Assembly (NCBI RefSeq): GCF_900167565.1
Contig: NZ_FUZV01000001.1
Span: 2,147,001 to 2,211,000 of the forward strand
DNA from: Pseudoxanthomonas indica
Lineage (GTDB): Bacteria; Pseudomonadota; Gammaproteobacteria; Xanthomonadales; Xanthomonadaceae
Direction: 5' to 3'
Length of the DNA: 64,000 nt
Below are positions 34,659 to 42,214 of the stretch, piece by piece. Each line of letters opens with the position of its first letter. Within the stretch, counting starts at the first letter, position 1. The position numbers and the translations under genes were made by a program. Below the pieces are notes generated by a model that was given only the letters and a program-made list of their open reading frames with translations, was not told the origin of the DNA and ran no database searches.

Positions 34659-35054
34659 TTAGCGGGCGGCCAGCTGGCGGGCCAGCATGCCGGCCTGGGC
34701 GGCGAACACGCGCAGGTCGTCAGCCGAAGGACGCACGGTGATGGCGGGCATGTCCACCACGCTGGCGGTCTGCGTGGCCAGGTAGTACGCCAGGTCGTGC
34801 GATTCCGGGTGCACGGTGACGGCCGGCAGGTTCACCACCTTGGTGTCCTTGTAAGCCAGGTAGTGGCTCAGGTCGGCGGCGTCGGGGGTCACGGTGACGG
34901 CGGGCAGGTCGACAACGCGGACGGTGTTCGACGCGGCGGCGACGGTGGTGGTGGAAGCGTTGTCGGCGTAGCTGTTGGTCGACAGCACCATGGAACCGGC
35001 GCAAAGCGTAAAGAGGGCGGCGGCGGTCAGCGGGAGCAAGGTCTTGGTGTTCAT
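34659..35054 (-). CDS. Small secreted protein with three 26-residue repeats
   Basis: 131 residues. A signal peptide (about 1-30, ending SYA) precedes three copies of a unit with core VV(D/N)(L/M)PA(V/I)TV-P-DL, beginning at residues 47, 73 and 99, exactly 26 residues apart. Each unit predicts one beta strand then a helix (DLSHYLA, DLAYYLA, DLRVFAA). I recognise no family or catalytic residue. GAGG lies before ATG 35054 and a promoter is visible at 35095-35123. The gene stands alone. Function unknown; a structural or binding role in the envelope is possible. Confidence 0.82.
   Translation of the reverse strand: MNTKTLLPLTAAALFTLCAGSMVLSTNSYADNASTTTVAAASNTVRVVDLPAVTVTPDAADLSHYLAYKDTKVVNLPAVTVHPESHDLAYYLATQTASVVDMPAITVRPSADDLRVFAAQAGMLARQLAAR
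34698..34916 (-). repeat. Three in-frame 78-base repeats
   Basis: Coding repeats starting at 34916, 34838 and 34760 on the minus strand, each 78 bases, inside the small secreted protein gene. Protein identity between units is high in the VVDLPAVTV core and lower in the helix, so the duplication is not recent. Confidence 0.75.
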
Positions 35055-35094
35055 GGGTTGCCTCGGTAGTGTGGCGTTGCGGTGGTGTGGTAGT

Positions 35095-35123
35095 AAGGTA
35101 GTACACCGAATCTGAGAGATCAA
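35095..35123 (-). promoter_or_regulatory. Promoter of the repeat-protein gene
   Basis: On the minus strand TTGATC (35123-35118), 17 bases, TACCTT (35100-35095). A tandem TACTACC repeat follows. The predicted start lies about 35 bases before the ATG. Confidence 0.4.
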
Positions 35124-35424
35124 GCAGAAGATCACGTTGGTCTTCTTTTATTCAGCGTTTGGTCAGGATTGCTTCGGGTGGCTCTTTGCTTGCTGTTCTA
35201 TGAGCAGAACCCGTGCCAATCGCAAGTTGTTGATTAAGCGGGATTTCCTTTTCCTGGCGACTGTCCGTTGTCCGGTCAGTGTCCGGCTTTGTTGCGTCCG
35301 GACTTGCAAACAAGACGGAGGCTTCCGTCCGATGTGACCTTCAACACGACCTCCTCGCCCGCGGCAGGACAGATCCGCGCTCCCTGATTTGGATGCGGTT
35401 TAGCTGCAAAGCGTTGCGTTGGAA
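35124..35424. other. Non-coding stretch between repeat-protein gene and SDR gene
   Basis: About 300 bases, less GC-rich than average, without a frame showing coding bias. Several TGTCCG words cluster at 35268-35310 without a fixed period. I see no tRNA, small RNA signature or mobile element remnant. Confidence 0.5.
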
Positions 35425-35461
35425 GGCAAAAAGTCGCGGGTGACCGCCGATGGCGGTCACC
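35425..35461 (-). terminator. Intrinsic terminator of the SDR gene
   Basis: GGTGACCGCC (35439-35448) and GGCGGTCACC (35452-35461) are perfect 10-base arms with a three-base loop, overlapping the SDR stop codon. On the minus strand a TTTTT run follows six bases later (35432-35428). Confidence 0.72.
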
Positions 35462-36161
35462 AGGGGAGCGGATCGCCCTGCCAGTCGAGGAAGCTGCCGG
35501 ACTGTTCCAGCCCTGCTTTCTGCAGCAGGGTGAGCAAGGCCGCCACCGATTCCTGTGGCGTCAGCGCGGCTTGCGGGCCGCCCATGTCGGTACGCACCCA
35601 GCCCGGGTGCAATGCCACCACGGTGATTCCGCGCGCCGACAGCGCCTGCGCCAACAAGGTGGTGGCCATGTTCTGTGCCGCCTTGCCGATGGCATAGCTG
35701 GGCGTGCGGAATTCCTGGCGCAGTCCGATCGATCCCACTTCAGATGAAAGGTTCGCCACCTTGCCGCCGTCGGCCAGCTGTTCGGCCAGGGCCTGCGTCA
35801 GCAGGAACGGGCCGGCGGCATTGGTATGGAAGCTGGCATCCAGATCCGCCAGCGCGACCTGGCCAAAGCGCTCGCCGCCACGCAGCACGCCGGCGTTGTT
35901 GATCAGCAGGTCCAGCCGTTCGCCGTCGTTGACCAGCGCGACTTCGCGCGCCAGCTCGGCATGCGAGCGTGGGTCGCCCAGTTCCAGCGGCAACACCTTG
36001 AGCCGGCCGGGATGCTCGCCCGCCAGAACGTTCAAGGCCTGCGCCTTGCCCGGGTGGCGGCAGGCGGCGATCACGTGATCGCCCCGCGCCAACAGCTGGC
36101 GGACGAACTCCAGACCCAGGCCGCGATTGGCGCCGGTAACCAGGCAGTGATGACGATCCAT
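35457..36161 (-). CDS. Short-chain dehydrogenase/reductase
   Basis: 234 residues, classical SDR. The cofactor motif is TGANRGLGLE (about 9-18), with LLINNAG for fold stability. The catalytic Ser lies in NLSSEVGSIG, and Tyr/Lys in PSYAIGKAA. An Arg in the second strand region (ACRHPGKA) hints at NADP(H). It resembles C-factor/YciK-like SDRs of unknown substrate. It is a single gene with its own terminator; two abutting palindromes lie before the ATG. Confidence 0.93.
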   Translation of the reverse strand: MDRHHCLVTGANRGLGLEFVRQLLARGDHVIAACRHPGKAQALNVLAGEHPGRLKVLPLELGDPRSHAELAREVALVNDGERLDLLINNAGVLRGGERFGQVALADLDASFHTNAAGPFLLTQALAEQLADGGKVANLSSEVGSIGLRQEFRTPSYAIGKAAQNMATTLLAQALSARGITVVALHPGWVRTDMGGPQAALTPQESVAALLTLLQKAGLEQSGSFLDWQGDPLPW

Positions 36162-36170
36162 GGCGAGACC

Positions 36171-36196
36171 TCACGTGGCGTGACCCTAGTGTAGGG
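36171..36196. promoter_or_regulatory. Two abutting 13-base palindromes before the SDR gene
   Basis: TCACG-TGG-CGTGA (36171-36183) and CCCTA-GTG-TAGGG (36184-36196) are perfect 5-3-5 inverted repeats that touch end to end, 9 bases upstream of the SDR ATG. They could be a paired operator or structured leader; chance is not excluded at this arm length. Confidence 0.3.
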
Positions 36197-36255
36197 ACAC
36201 CGACGCCGGGTAGCATCGACGGACTGGGCCATGCCCTCATTACTAGGAGTCGTAG

Positions 36256-39126
36256 ATGACCGTATCCCGCCGGCCACGTGCCGCCATGCTCGCCGTTGCC
36301 CTCAGCGCCGCCCTCAGTGGCCTGGCCTGGAGCCCGACGAATGCAATCGCCGCCGCGCCCGCCACGGATATCGTCATTCCCTACCAGGAGTTCACCCTGG
36401 CCAACGGCCTGCGCGTGATCGTGCATACCGATCGCAAGGCGCCGATCGTCGCGGTCAATGTCTGGTACCACGTGGGCAGCAAGAACGAGCAGCCGGGCCG
36501 CACCGGCTTCGCGCATCTGTTCGAGCACCTGATGTTCCAGGGCAGCGAGAACAACAAGGGCGAATTCTTCGAACCCTTCGAACTCGTAGGCGCCACCGAT
36601 CAGAACGGCACCACCAACCAGGATCGCACCAACTACTTCCAGAACGTGCCGACCACCGCGCTGGACATGGCGCTGTGGATGGAATCCGATCGCATGGGCC
36701 ACCTGCTGGGTGCCATCGATCAGAACTCGCTCGACGAACAGCGCGGCGTGGTGCAGAACGAAAAGCGCCAGGGCGAGAACCAGCCCTACGGTCGTCGCAT
36801 CTACGCGAAGATCTTCGAGGCCCTGTATCCGGCCGGCCATCCCTACAACTGGCAGACGATCGGTTCCATGGCCGATCTGGACGCGGCCACGCTCGATGAC
36901 GTCAAGACCTGGTTCCGCAGCTGGTACGGCCCGAACAATGCCGTGCTGGTGCTGGCCGGCGACATCGATCTGAAGACGGCCAAGGAAAAGGTCACCCGCT
37001 ACTTCGGCGACATCCCGGCCAGCGCCACGTTGGCGGACATGCAGCCCAACATTCCCAAGCATGCGCGCAACACCCGCGAAACCGTGCCGGATCGCGTGCC
37101 GCAGGTGCGCATCTACCGCGCCTGGCCGGTGGCCGAGATGGGCACGCCCGATGCGACCCAGCTGGAACTGTTCGCGCAGATCCTCGGCGGCAGCGCCTCC
37201 TCGCGCCTGGACACCCGGCTGGTGCACGGCGACAAGATCGCCGATGCGGTCACGGCCATGCCCTGGATGAGCGAGATCGCCGGCACCTTCATCGTCAATG
37301 CTACGGTCAAGGAAGGCGTGGACCCGGCCAAGGTGGAGCAGGTGCTGGACGAGGAAATCCAGCGCCTGATCAACGAAGGCCCGACGGCCGCCGAAGTGGA
37401 GCAGGCGCGCACCTACACCCGCGCCACCTTTGTCCGCGGCATCGAACGGATTGGCGGCTTTGGCGGCAAGTCCGACGTGTTGGCGTCGTGCGCGGTCTAC
37501 CAGGGCAAGCCGGATTGCTACCAGGACGAACTGAAGGAACTCAACGGCGCCACGCCGGCGAGCGTGCAGGCGGCCGCCCGCCGCTGGTTGGCCGGCGCCT
37601 CGCACACGCTGGTGGTGCAGCCCAGCGACACGCCGATGTCGTCGCTGCCGGAAACGGTCGCCGCCGCACCCGCCACCACGCCGGCCGCGATTCCCGCCGC
37701 GGATCCCAAGTACAAGACGGTCAAGACCGATGTGGATCGTAGCCTGGGCGTGCCCAAGACCACGAGCTTCCCGGCGTTGAAGTTCCCCGATCTGCACCGC
37801 GCCACGCTGTCCAACGGCATGCAGGTGGTGCTGGCCGAACGCCATGAAACGCCGGTGGTGCAACTGTCGGTGGAATTCCCCGGTGGCTACAGCGCCGACC
37901 TGGGCAAGAAGCTGGGCACGGCCAGCTTCACCATGCAGATGCTCGACGAAGGCGCCGGCGACTACAGCGCCCTGCAGTTCGGCGCACGCAAGGAAGCCCT
38001 GGGCGCGGAACTGAGCACCGGCGCGGATCTGGATACGGCCACGGTCGGCCTGTCCGCGCTCAGCGACAAGTTGCCCGACTCGCTGGATCTGCTGGCCGAT
38101 GTGCTGCGTCGCCCGAGCTTCGACGATGCCGAGATCGAACGCGTGCGCGCCACTTGGATCGCCGGCATCAAGCAGGAAAAAGCGCGCCCGCAAAGCGCCG
38201 CGCTGCGCGTCCTGCCGCCACTGCTGTACGGCCCGGGCCATCCGTACGCCATCCCGTTCACCGGCAGCGGCACCGAAGCATCGATTGCCTCGCTGGGCCG
38301 CGACGATCTGCTGGCCTTCCACGACCAGTGGTTGCAGCCGGACAAGGCGCGCATCGTGGTGGTCGGCGACACCACGCTGGCGCAGATCGTGCCGTTGCTG
38401 GAAGCACGCTTCGGCGATTGGAAAACCGCCACCGATGCGCCCACGTTGCCGGTCATTGCCAGCGTCGCCCTGCCCAAGGCGCCGCGCGTGTACCTGATCA
38501 ACCAGGCCGGTGCGATCCAGTCCAACATCTACGTGGCGCAACTCATCCCGCCGACGTCCAATGCCGGCACCATCGATTTCGACTTCGCCAATGGCGTGCT
38601 GGGTGGCCAGTTCACTTCGCGCCTCAACATGAACCTGCGCGAAAACAAGCACTGGGCCTACGGCGCCTACAGCAGCGCCAGTAACGCGCTGGGCCAGCGT
38701 CCGTGGTTTGCACGCGCGGCAGTGCAGAGCGACAAGACGGTGGATTCGGTCAAGGAGCTGCGCGCGGAAATCAGTGCGTTCGCCACCGGCCAGAAGGCGG
38801 CAACCGCGGCCGAAGTCGCCAAGACCCGCGCGGCCAACACGCTGGAACTGCCGGGCGCCTATGAAACCGCCGATGCCGTGCTGGAGCAGATTTCCAGCAA
38901 CCTGCGTTTCGGTCGCCCCGATGACTACGTGCAGCAATACAAGGCGCGCAATGAAGCCATCACCGGCACGGACGTCGGCGCCGCCGCGCAGACCCTGCAG
39001 CCCAATGCGCTGACCTATGTCGTGGTCGGCGACCTGTCGAAGATCGAGCAGCCCATCCGCGATCTGAAGCTGGGCGAGCTGACGGTGCTGGATGCCGACG
39101 GCAAGCCGGTCGCCGCCAAGCCGTAA
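36256..39126 (+). CDS. M16 family zinc peptidase, two-domain, secreted
   Basis: 956 residues with a signal peptide (about 1-33). The first half carries the inverted zinc motif HxxEH at His87/Glu90/His91 (GFAHLFEHLMFQG) and the downstream ligand region DEQRGVVQNEKRQ, and is the catalytic M16 half. The second half (from about 500, LSNGMQVVLAERHETPVVQL) repeats the fold without a zinc motif (TASFTMQMLDEGA), as in pitrilysin-like proteins. It should degrade short peptides in the periplasm. It stands alone with a hairpin terminator behind it. A second M16 gene of the same design lies at 52198-54948. Confidence 0.94.
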   Translation: MTVSRRPRAAMLAVALSAALSGLAWSPTNAIAAAPATDIVIPYQEFTLANGLRVIVHTDRKAPIVAVNVWYHVGSKNEQPGRTGFAHLFEHLMFQGSENNKGEFFEPFELVGATDQNGTTNQDRTNYFQNVPTTALDMALWMESDRMGHLLGAIDQNSLDEQRGVVQNEKRQGENQPYGRRIYAKIFEALYPAGHPYNWQTIGSMADLDAATLDDVKTWFRSWYGPNNAVLVLAGDIDLKTAKEKVTRYFGDIPASATLADMQPNIPKHARNTRETVPDRVPQVRIYRAWPVAEMGTPDATQLELFAQILGGSASSRLDTRLVHGDKIADAVTAMPWMSEIAGTFIVNATVKEGVDPAKVEQVLDEEIQRLINEGPTAAEVEQARTYTRATFVRGIERIGGFGGKSDVLASCAVYQGKPDCYQDELKELNGATPASVQAAARRWLAGASHTLVVQPSDTPMSSLPETVAAAPATTPAAIPAADPKYKTVKTDVDRSLGVPKTTSFPALKFPDLHRATLSNGMQVVLAERHETPVVQLSVEFPGGYSADLGKKLGTASFTMQMLDEGAGDYSALQFGARKEALGAELSTGADLDTATVGLSALSDKLPDSLDLLADVLRRPSFDDAEIERVRATWIAGIKQEKARPQSAALRVLPPLLYGPGHPYAIPFTGSGTEASIASLGRDDLLAFHDQWLQPDKARIVVVGDTTLAQIVPLLEARFGDWKTATDAPTLPVIASVALPKAPRVYLINQAGAIQSNIYVAQLIPPTSNAGTIDFDFANGVLGGQFTSRLNMNLRENKHWAYGAYSSASNALGQRPWFARAAVQSDKTVDSVKELRAEISAFATGQKAATAAEVAKTRAANTLELPGAYETADAVLEQISSNLRFGRPDDYVQQYKARNEAITGTDVGAAAQTLQPNALTYVVVGDLSKIEQPIRDLKLGELTVLDADGKPVAAKP

Positions 39127-39135
39127 GACCGCCGC

Positions 39136-39170
39136 ACGCTGGCCGTCCGCAGTGGCGGCCAGCGTCGTTT
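39136..39170 (+). terminator. Terminator-like hairpin after the M16 gene
   Basis: ACGCTGGCCG (39136-39145) pairs perfectly with CGGCCAGCGT (39156-39165), followed by CGTTT. It begins 10 bases after the stop codon. Confidence 0.6.
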
Positions 39171-39227
39171 CCATTCACCCGGACTGGGCCAGAATCTCCT
39201 GGTCCACGCCATGACCCGAGGTCATCC

Positions 39228-39539
39228 ATGCGAATCCTGCTGCTTGCCAGCTCCGTTGTGTTGTTGTCCGCCTGCACCTGGGTGCCGATTTCAGACAAGG
39301 CCAAGAGCATCAAGGTGATCGCCGCCGGCGCCGCGCCCAGCTGCGAGAAGCGCGGCGAAGTGACCGTGTCGGTCAAGGACAAGGTCGCCTTCTACGAACG
39401 CAACACGCTGCGCGTGCGCGACGAACTGGAAACCCTGGCCCGCAACGAGGCCCCCGGCATCCAGGCCGACACCGTGCAGCCGCTGGGCGATCCCGCCAAT
39501 GGCGAGCAGCGTTTCGCGGCCTACCGCTGCGGGCGCTGA
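39228..39539 (+). CDS. DUF4156 lipoprotein
   Basis: 103 residues with lipobox LSAC (Cys16). The mature part fits DUF4156: KSIKVIAAGAAPSCEKRGEVTVSVKDKVAF and NEAPGIQADTV, with a Cys near the end (AAYRCG) that could pair with the Cys in PSCEKRG. The family resembles RcsF-like small outer-membrane lipoproteins; function unknown. It has its own short gap on both sides and no strong terminator. Confidence 0.88.
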   Translation: MRILLLASSVVLLSACTWVPISDKAKSIKVIAAGAAPSCEKRGEVTVSVKDKVAFYERNTLRVRDELETLARNEAPGIQADTVQPLGDPANGEQRFAAYRCGR

Positions 39540-39637
39540 CCGTAAAGCCCCCCTGTTTGCGCAATCGGCCGGCGGCGGCTGGCCCGCTCCGGACGCCGCC
39601 GTACGGAAAAACCAAGGCATATCAAGCCACTGCGGGA

Positions 39638-39665
39638 TTGAAACCCCTGCCAGACCCCCCATAAA
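39638..39665 (+). promoter_or_regulatory. Promoter of oleA
   Basis: TTGAAA (39638-39643), 16 bases, CATAAA (39660-39665). Five and four matches to consensus, the best promoter-like element in this stretch. Transcription would start near 39672, leaving a 63-base leader. Confidence 0.5.
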
Positions 39666-39734
39666 GATGCGGTGAAGCCGGGAAGCCGGTACCCTTGTCG
39701 ACCCCTTCGGCCTGAGCCCTGGCGCTAAATTCCG

Positions 39735-40751
39735 ATGCTTTTCAAGAATGTTTCCATCGCGGGACTGGCGCACGTGGATGCGCCGCATACGCTGACGTCC
39801 AAGGAAATCAATGAACAGTTGAAGCCGACGTTGGACCGCCTGGGGATCCGCACGGACGTGCTGGGCGACATCGCCGGCATCCATGCGCGTCGCCTGTGGG
39901 ACGACGAACAGCAGGCATCGGACGTGGCCACCATGGCCGCGCGCAAGGCGCTGGCCGACGCCGGCGTCACCGCCGAACAGATTGGGCTGCTGGTCAACAC
40001 CTCGGTCAGCCGTGACTACCTGGAACCGTCCACGGCCAGCATCGTCTCGGGCAACCTGGGGCTGGGCGATCATTGCCAGAACTTCGACGTGGCCAATGCC
40101 TGCCTGGCTTTCATCAATGGCATGGACATCGCCGCGCGCATGCTGGAGCGCGGCGAGATCGAATACGCGCTGGTCGTGGACGGCGAAACCGCCAACCTGG
40201 CCTACAAGAAGACGCTCGAGCGCCTGACCTCGCCGGACATCACCGAAGAACAGTTCCGCAACGAACTGGCCACCCTGACCCTGGGTTGCGGCGCCGCCGC
40301 CATGGTGATGTCGCGCGCCGACCTGGTGCCGGAAGCGCCGCGCTACAAGGGTGGCGTGACTCGTTCGGCCACCGAGTGGAACAAGCTCTGCCGCGGCAAC
40401 CTGGATCGCATGGTCACCGACACCCGCATGCTGCTCATCGAGGGCATCAAGCTGGCGCAGAAGACCTTCATCGCCGCCAGGCAGGCGCTGGGCTGGGCGG
40501 TGGACGAACTGGATCAGTTCGTCATCCACCAGGTCAGCCAGGTCCACACCGCCGCCTTCGTCAAGGCGTTCGGCATCGATCCCAAGAAGGTGCTCACGAT
40601 CTTCGGTGAGCACGGCAACATCGGTCCGGCCAGCGTGCCGATCGTGTTGAGCAAGCTCAAGGAACTGGGCCGCCTGAAGAAGGGCGACCGCATCGCCCTG
40701 CTGGGCATCGGCTCGGGCCTGAACTGCTCGATGGCCGAAGTGGTCTGGTAA
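39735..40751 (+). CDS. oleA: Thiolase-fold fatty acyl-CoA condensing enzyme OleA
   Basis: 338 residues, the OleA length in Xanthomonas. OleA joins two fatty acyl-CoAs head to head to a 2-alkyl-3-ketoalkanoic acid, the first step of long-chain olefin synthesis. The catalytic Cys123 is in DVANACLAFINGM, the conserved Glu97 in SRDYLEPST, the catalytic His in QFVIHQVSQVHTAAF and the Asn in GEHGNIGPASVP. The motif spelling separates it from FabH. oleB, oleC and oleD follow. A terminator lies directly behind it, unusual inside an operon. Confidence 0.96.
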   Translation: MLFKNVSIAGLAHVDAPHTLTSKEINEQLKPTLDRLGIRTDVLGDIAGIHARRLWDDEQQASDVATMAARKALADAGVTAEQIGLLVNTSVSRDYLEPSTASIVSGNLGLGDHCQNFDVANACLAFINGMDIAARMLERGEIEYALVVDGETANLAYKKTLERLTSPDITEEQFRNELATLTLGCGAAAMVMSRADLVPEAPRYKGGVTRSATEWNKLCRGNLDRMVTDTRMLLIEGIKLAQKTFIAARQALGWAVDELDQFVIHQVSQVHTAAFVKAFGIDPKKVLTIFGEHGNIGPASVPIVLSKLKELGRLKKGDRIALLGIGSGLNCSMAEVVW

Positions 40752-40774
40752 GCCGGCCCACGTCCCGCAATTCC

Positions 40775-40800
40775 AAGGGCCGGTTCGCCGGCCCTTTTGT
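40775..40800 (+). terminator. Intrinsic terminator between oleA and oleB
   Basis: AAGGGCCGG (40775-40783), TTCG loop, CCGGCCCTT (40788-40796), then TTGT. It would end most transcripts after oleA, so oleB must depend on read-through or another promoter. Confidence 0.8.
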
Positions 40801-40814
40801 TTGAGGTGGCATCC

Positions 40815-41717
40815 GTGTTGAATCTCCCCGGCTATCCGTTTACCCCGCACCGTTTCGAAGTCCGCCCCGGCCTGTCGATGAGCTACCTCGACGAAGGCCC
40901 GCGCGATGGCGAGGTGGTGGTGATGCTGCACGGCAATCCGTCGTGGAGTTACTACTGGCGCACGCTGGTGGCCGGCCTGAGTGATCGTTATCGCTGCATC
41001 GTGCCGGACCATATCGGCATGGGTCTGTCGGACAAGCCCGATGACGCCCAGTACGACTACACCCTGCAATCGCGCGTGGATGACGTGACCGCACTGCTGG
41101 ATCACCTGGGGATCACCGGGCCGATGACGCTGGCCGTGCACGACTGGGGCGGCATGATCGGCTTTGGCTGGGCGCTGGCGCACGCCGAACAGGTCAAGCG
41201 CCTGGTGATCACCAACACCGCCGCGTTCCCGCTGCCCACCGCCAAGCCGATGCCCTGGCAGTTGTCGCTGGGCCGTGACAGCAAGTTCGGCGCCTTCATC
41301 ATCCGCGCCTTCAATGCGTTTTCCTCCGGCGCCTCCTGGCTGGGCGTGGAGCAGGCGATGCCGTCGGACGTGCGCCGCGCGTATGTGTCGCCGTACAACA
41401 GCTGGGCCAACCGGATCAGCACGCTGCGCTTCATGCAGGACATTCCGCTGGCGCCGGGCGACAAGGCCTGGGCGCTGGTGGAACAAGCCGGGCGGCGTTT
41501 GCCGGAATTCGCGGATCGTCCCGCCTTCCTGGGGTGGGGACTGAAAGACTTCGTCTTCGACAAGCACTTCCTGGCCGGCTTCCGCAGCGCGTTGCCGCAG
41601 GCCGAGGTGCACGCTTATGACGATGCCGGCCACTACGTGCTGGAAGACAAGTCGGCCCAGCTGGTGCCGCTGATCCGCCAGTTCCTGGATCGCAACCCGC
41701 TCACGCCGGGCGCCTGA
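40815..41717 (+). CDS. oleB: Alpha/beta hydrolase OleB (beta-lactone decarboxylase)
   Basis: About 300 residues, haloalkane-dehalogenase-like. OleB removes CO2 from the beta-lactone made by OleC and yields the cis-olefin. The nucleophile Asp110 is in AVHDWGGMIG, the oxyanion region in LHGNPSWSYYW, and the catalytic His in YDDAGHYVLED. A GTG at 40815 with GAGG nine bases upstream is my start; a TTG at 40797 would begin inside the oleA terminator. oleC lies about 500 bases on, past an opposing gene. Confidence 0.94.
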   Translation: MLNLPGYPFTPHRFEVRPGLSMSYLDEGPRDGEVVVMLHGNPSWSYYWRTLVAGLSDRYRCIVPDHIGMGLSDKPDDAQYDYTLQSRVDDVTALLDHLGITGPMTLAVHDWGGMIGFGWALAHAEQVKRLVITNTAAFPLPTAKPMPWQLSLGRDSKFGAFIIRAFNAFSSGASWLGVEQAMPSDVRRAYVSPYNSWANRISTLRFMQDIPLAPGDKAWALVEQAGRRLPEFADRPAFLGWGLKDFVFDKHFLAGFRSALPQAEVHAYDDAGHYVLEDKSAQLVPLIRQFLDRNPLTPGA

Positions 41718-41725
41718 GCGCGGGC

Positions 41726-42100
41726 TCAGGGCAGGGGATTGCGCTCGGCTTCGGCCACGCCCACCCAGTCGCTTTCCAGCAGCAGCGGCAGGCCATGGGC
41801 CAGCCGCGACTTGTCGCACTGCGCGCTGCGCTCGCCGAATTCCAGCGACGCCGGCACCGCCGCGCACACCGAGGGCCGCCGATCATGGATGGTGCAGCGG
41901 CTGTAGCGGCCGATGTCCGCATCCAGCGCGATGCAGCGTGGCTTTGTGGCCGAGGTGCCGCGCATCACCCGCTCGTGTACGCGCAGGGGTTCGGTCAGTT
42001 CGATGGGCACCTGTCCCCCCTGTTCCGGGTCCGCCTCGCTCCAGTGGAAGCTCACGCGGAAGTAGGCGCAGCAGGCGCCGCAGGTCAGGCAAGGATGCAT
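41726..42100 (-). CDS. YkgJ-family cysteine-cluster protein
   Basis: 124 residues with the YkgJ metal-binding pattern: CLTCGACCAYF at the N-terminus (CxxCxxxC-type), then CIALDADIGRYSRCTIHDRRPSVCAAVP, with enough Cys for zinc or an iron-sulfur cluster. Function of the family is unknown. It lies between oleB and oleC on the opposite strand and ends 8 bases from oleB, so it splits the ole cluster. ATG at 42100; longer frames upstream run antisense to oleC and look spurious. Confidence 0.9.
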   Translation of the reverse strand: MHPCLTCGACCAYFRVSFHWSEADPEQGGQVPIELTEPLRVHERVMRGTSATKPRCIALDADIGRYSRCTIHDRRPSVCAAVPASLEFGERSAQCDKSRLAHGLPLLLESDWVGVAEAERNPLP

Positions 42101-42214
42101 GGGGGCGATCAGGGTTGCGCCGCGGCGCGGAGAGGGTGCGGGGCGGGTGCTGTTGCACCGGCGCGGCATTGTGCCCGCTCCATTGGCTGACGCAAGTACC
42201 GTACAGCGGCGACA

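Noticed and set aside
35268-35310. Clustered TGTCCG words that might be a short repeat array.
   Set aside because: Spacing is irregular and the copies are only six bases; not a CRISPR or tandem repeat.
35137-35337. A 66-codon plus-strand frame in the 35.1-35.3 kb gap.
   Set aside because: No ribosome site, poor third-position bias and Cys/Phe-rich composition unlike neighbouring proteins.
35740-39174. An 1144-codon minus-strand frame across the M16 peptidase.
   Set aside because: Same artefact of codon bias; it also runs into the SDR gene in the wrong frame and has no recognisable domain.
39291-41867. An 858-codon minus-strand frame across oleA and oleB.
   Set aside because: Antisense to two enzymes with complete catalytic motifs; composition is Arg/Gln/His-rich shadow sequence.
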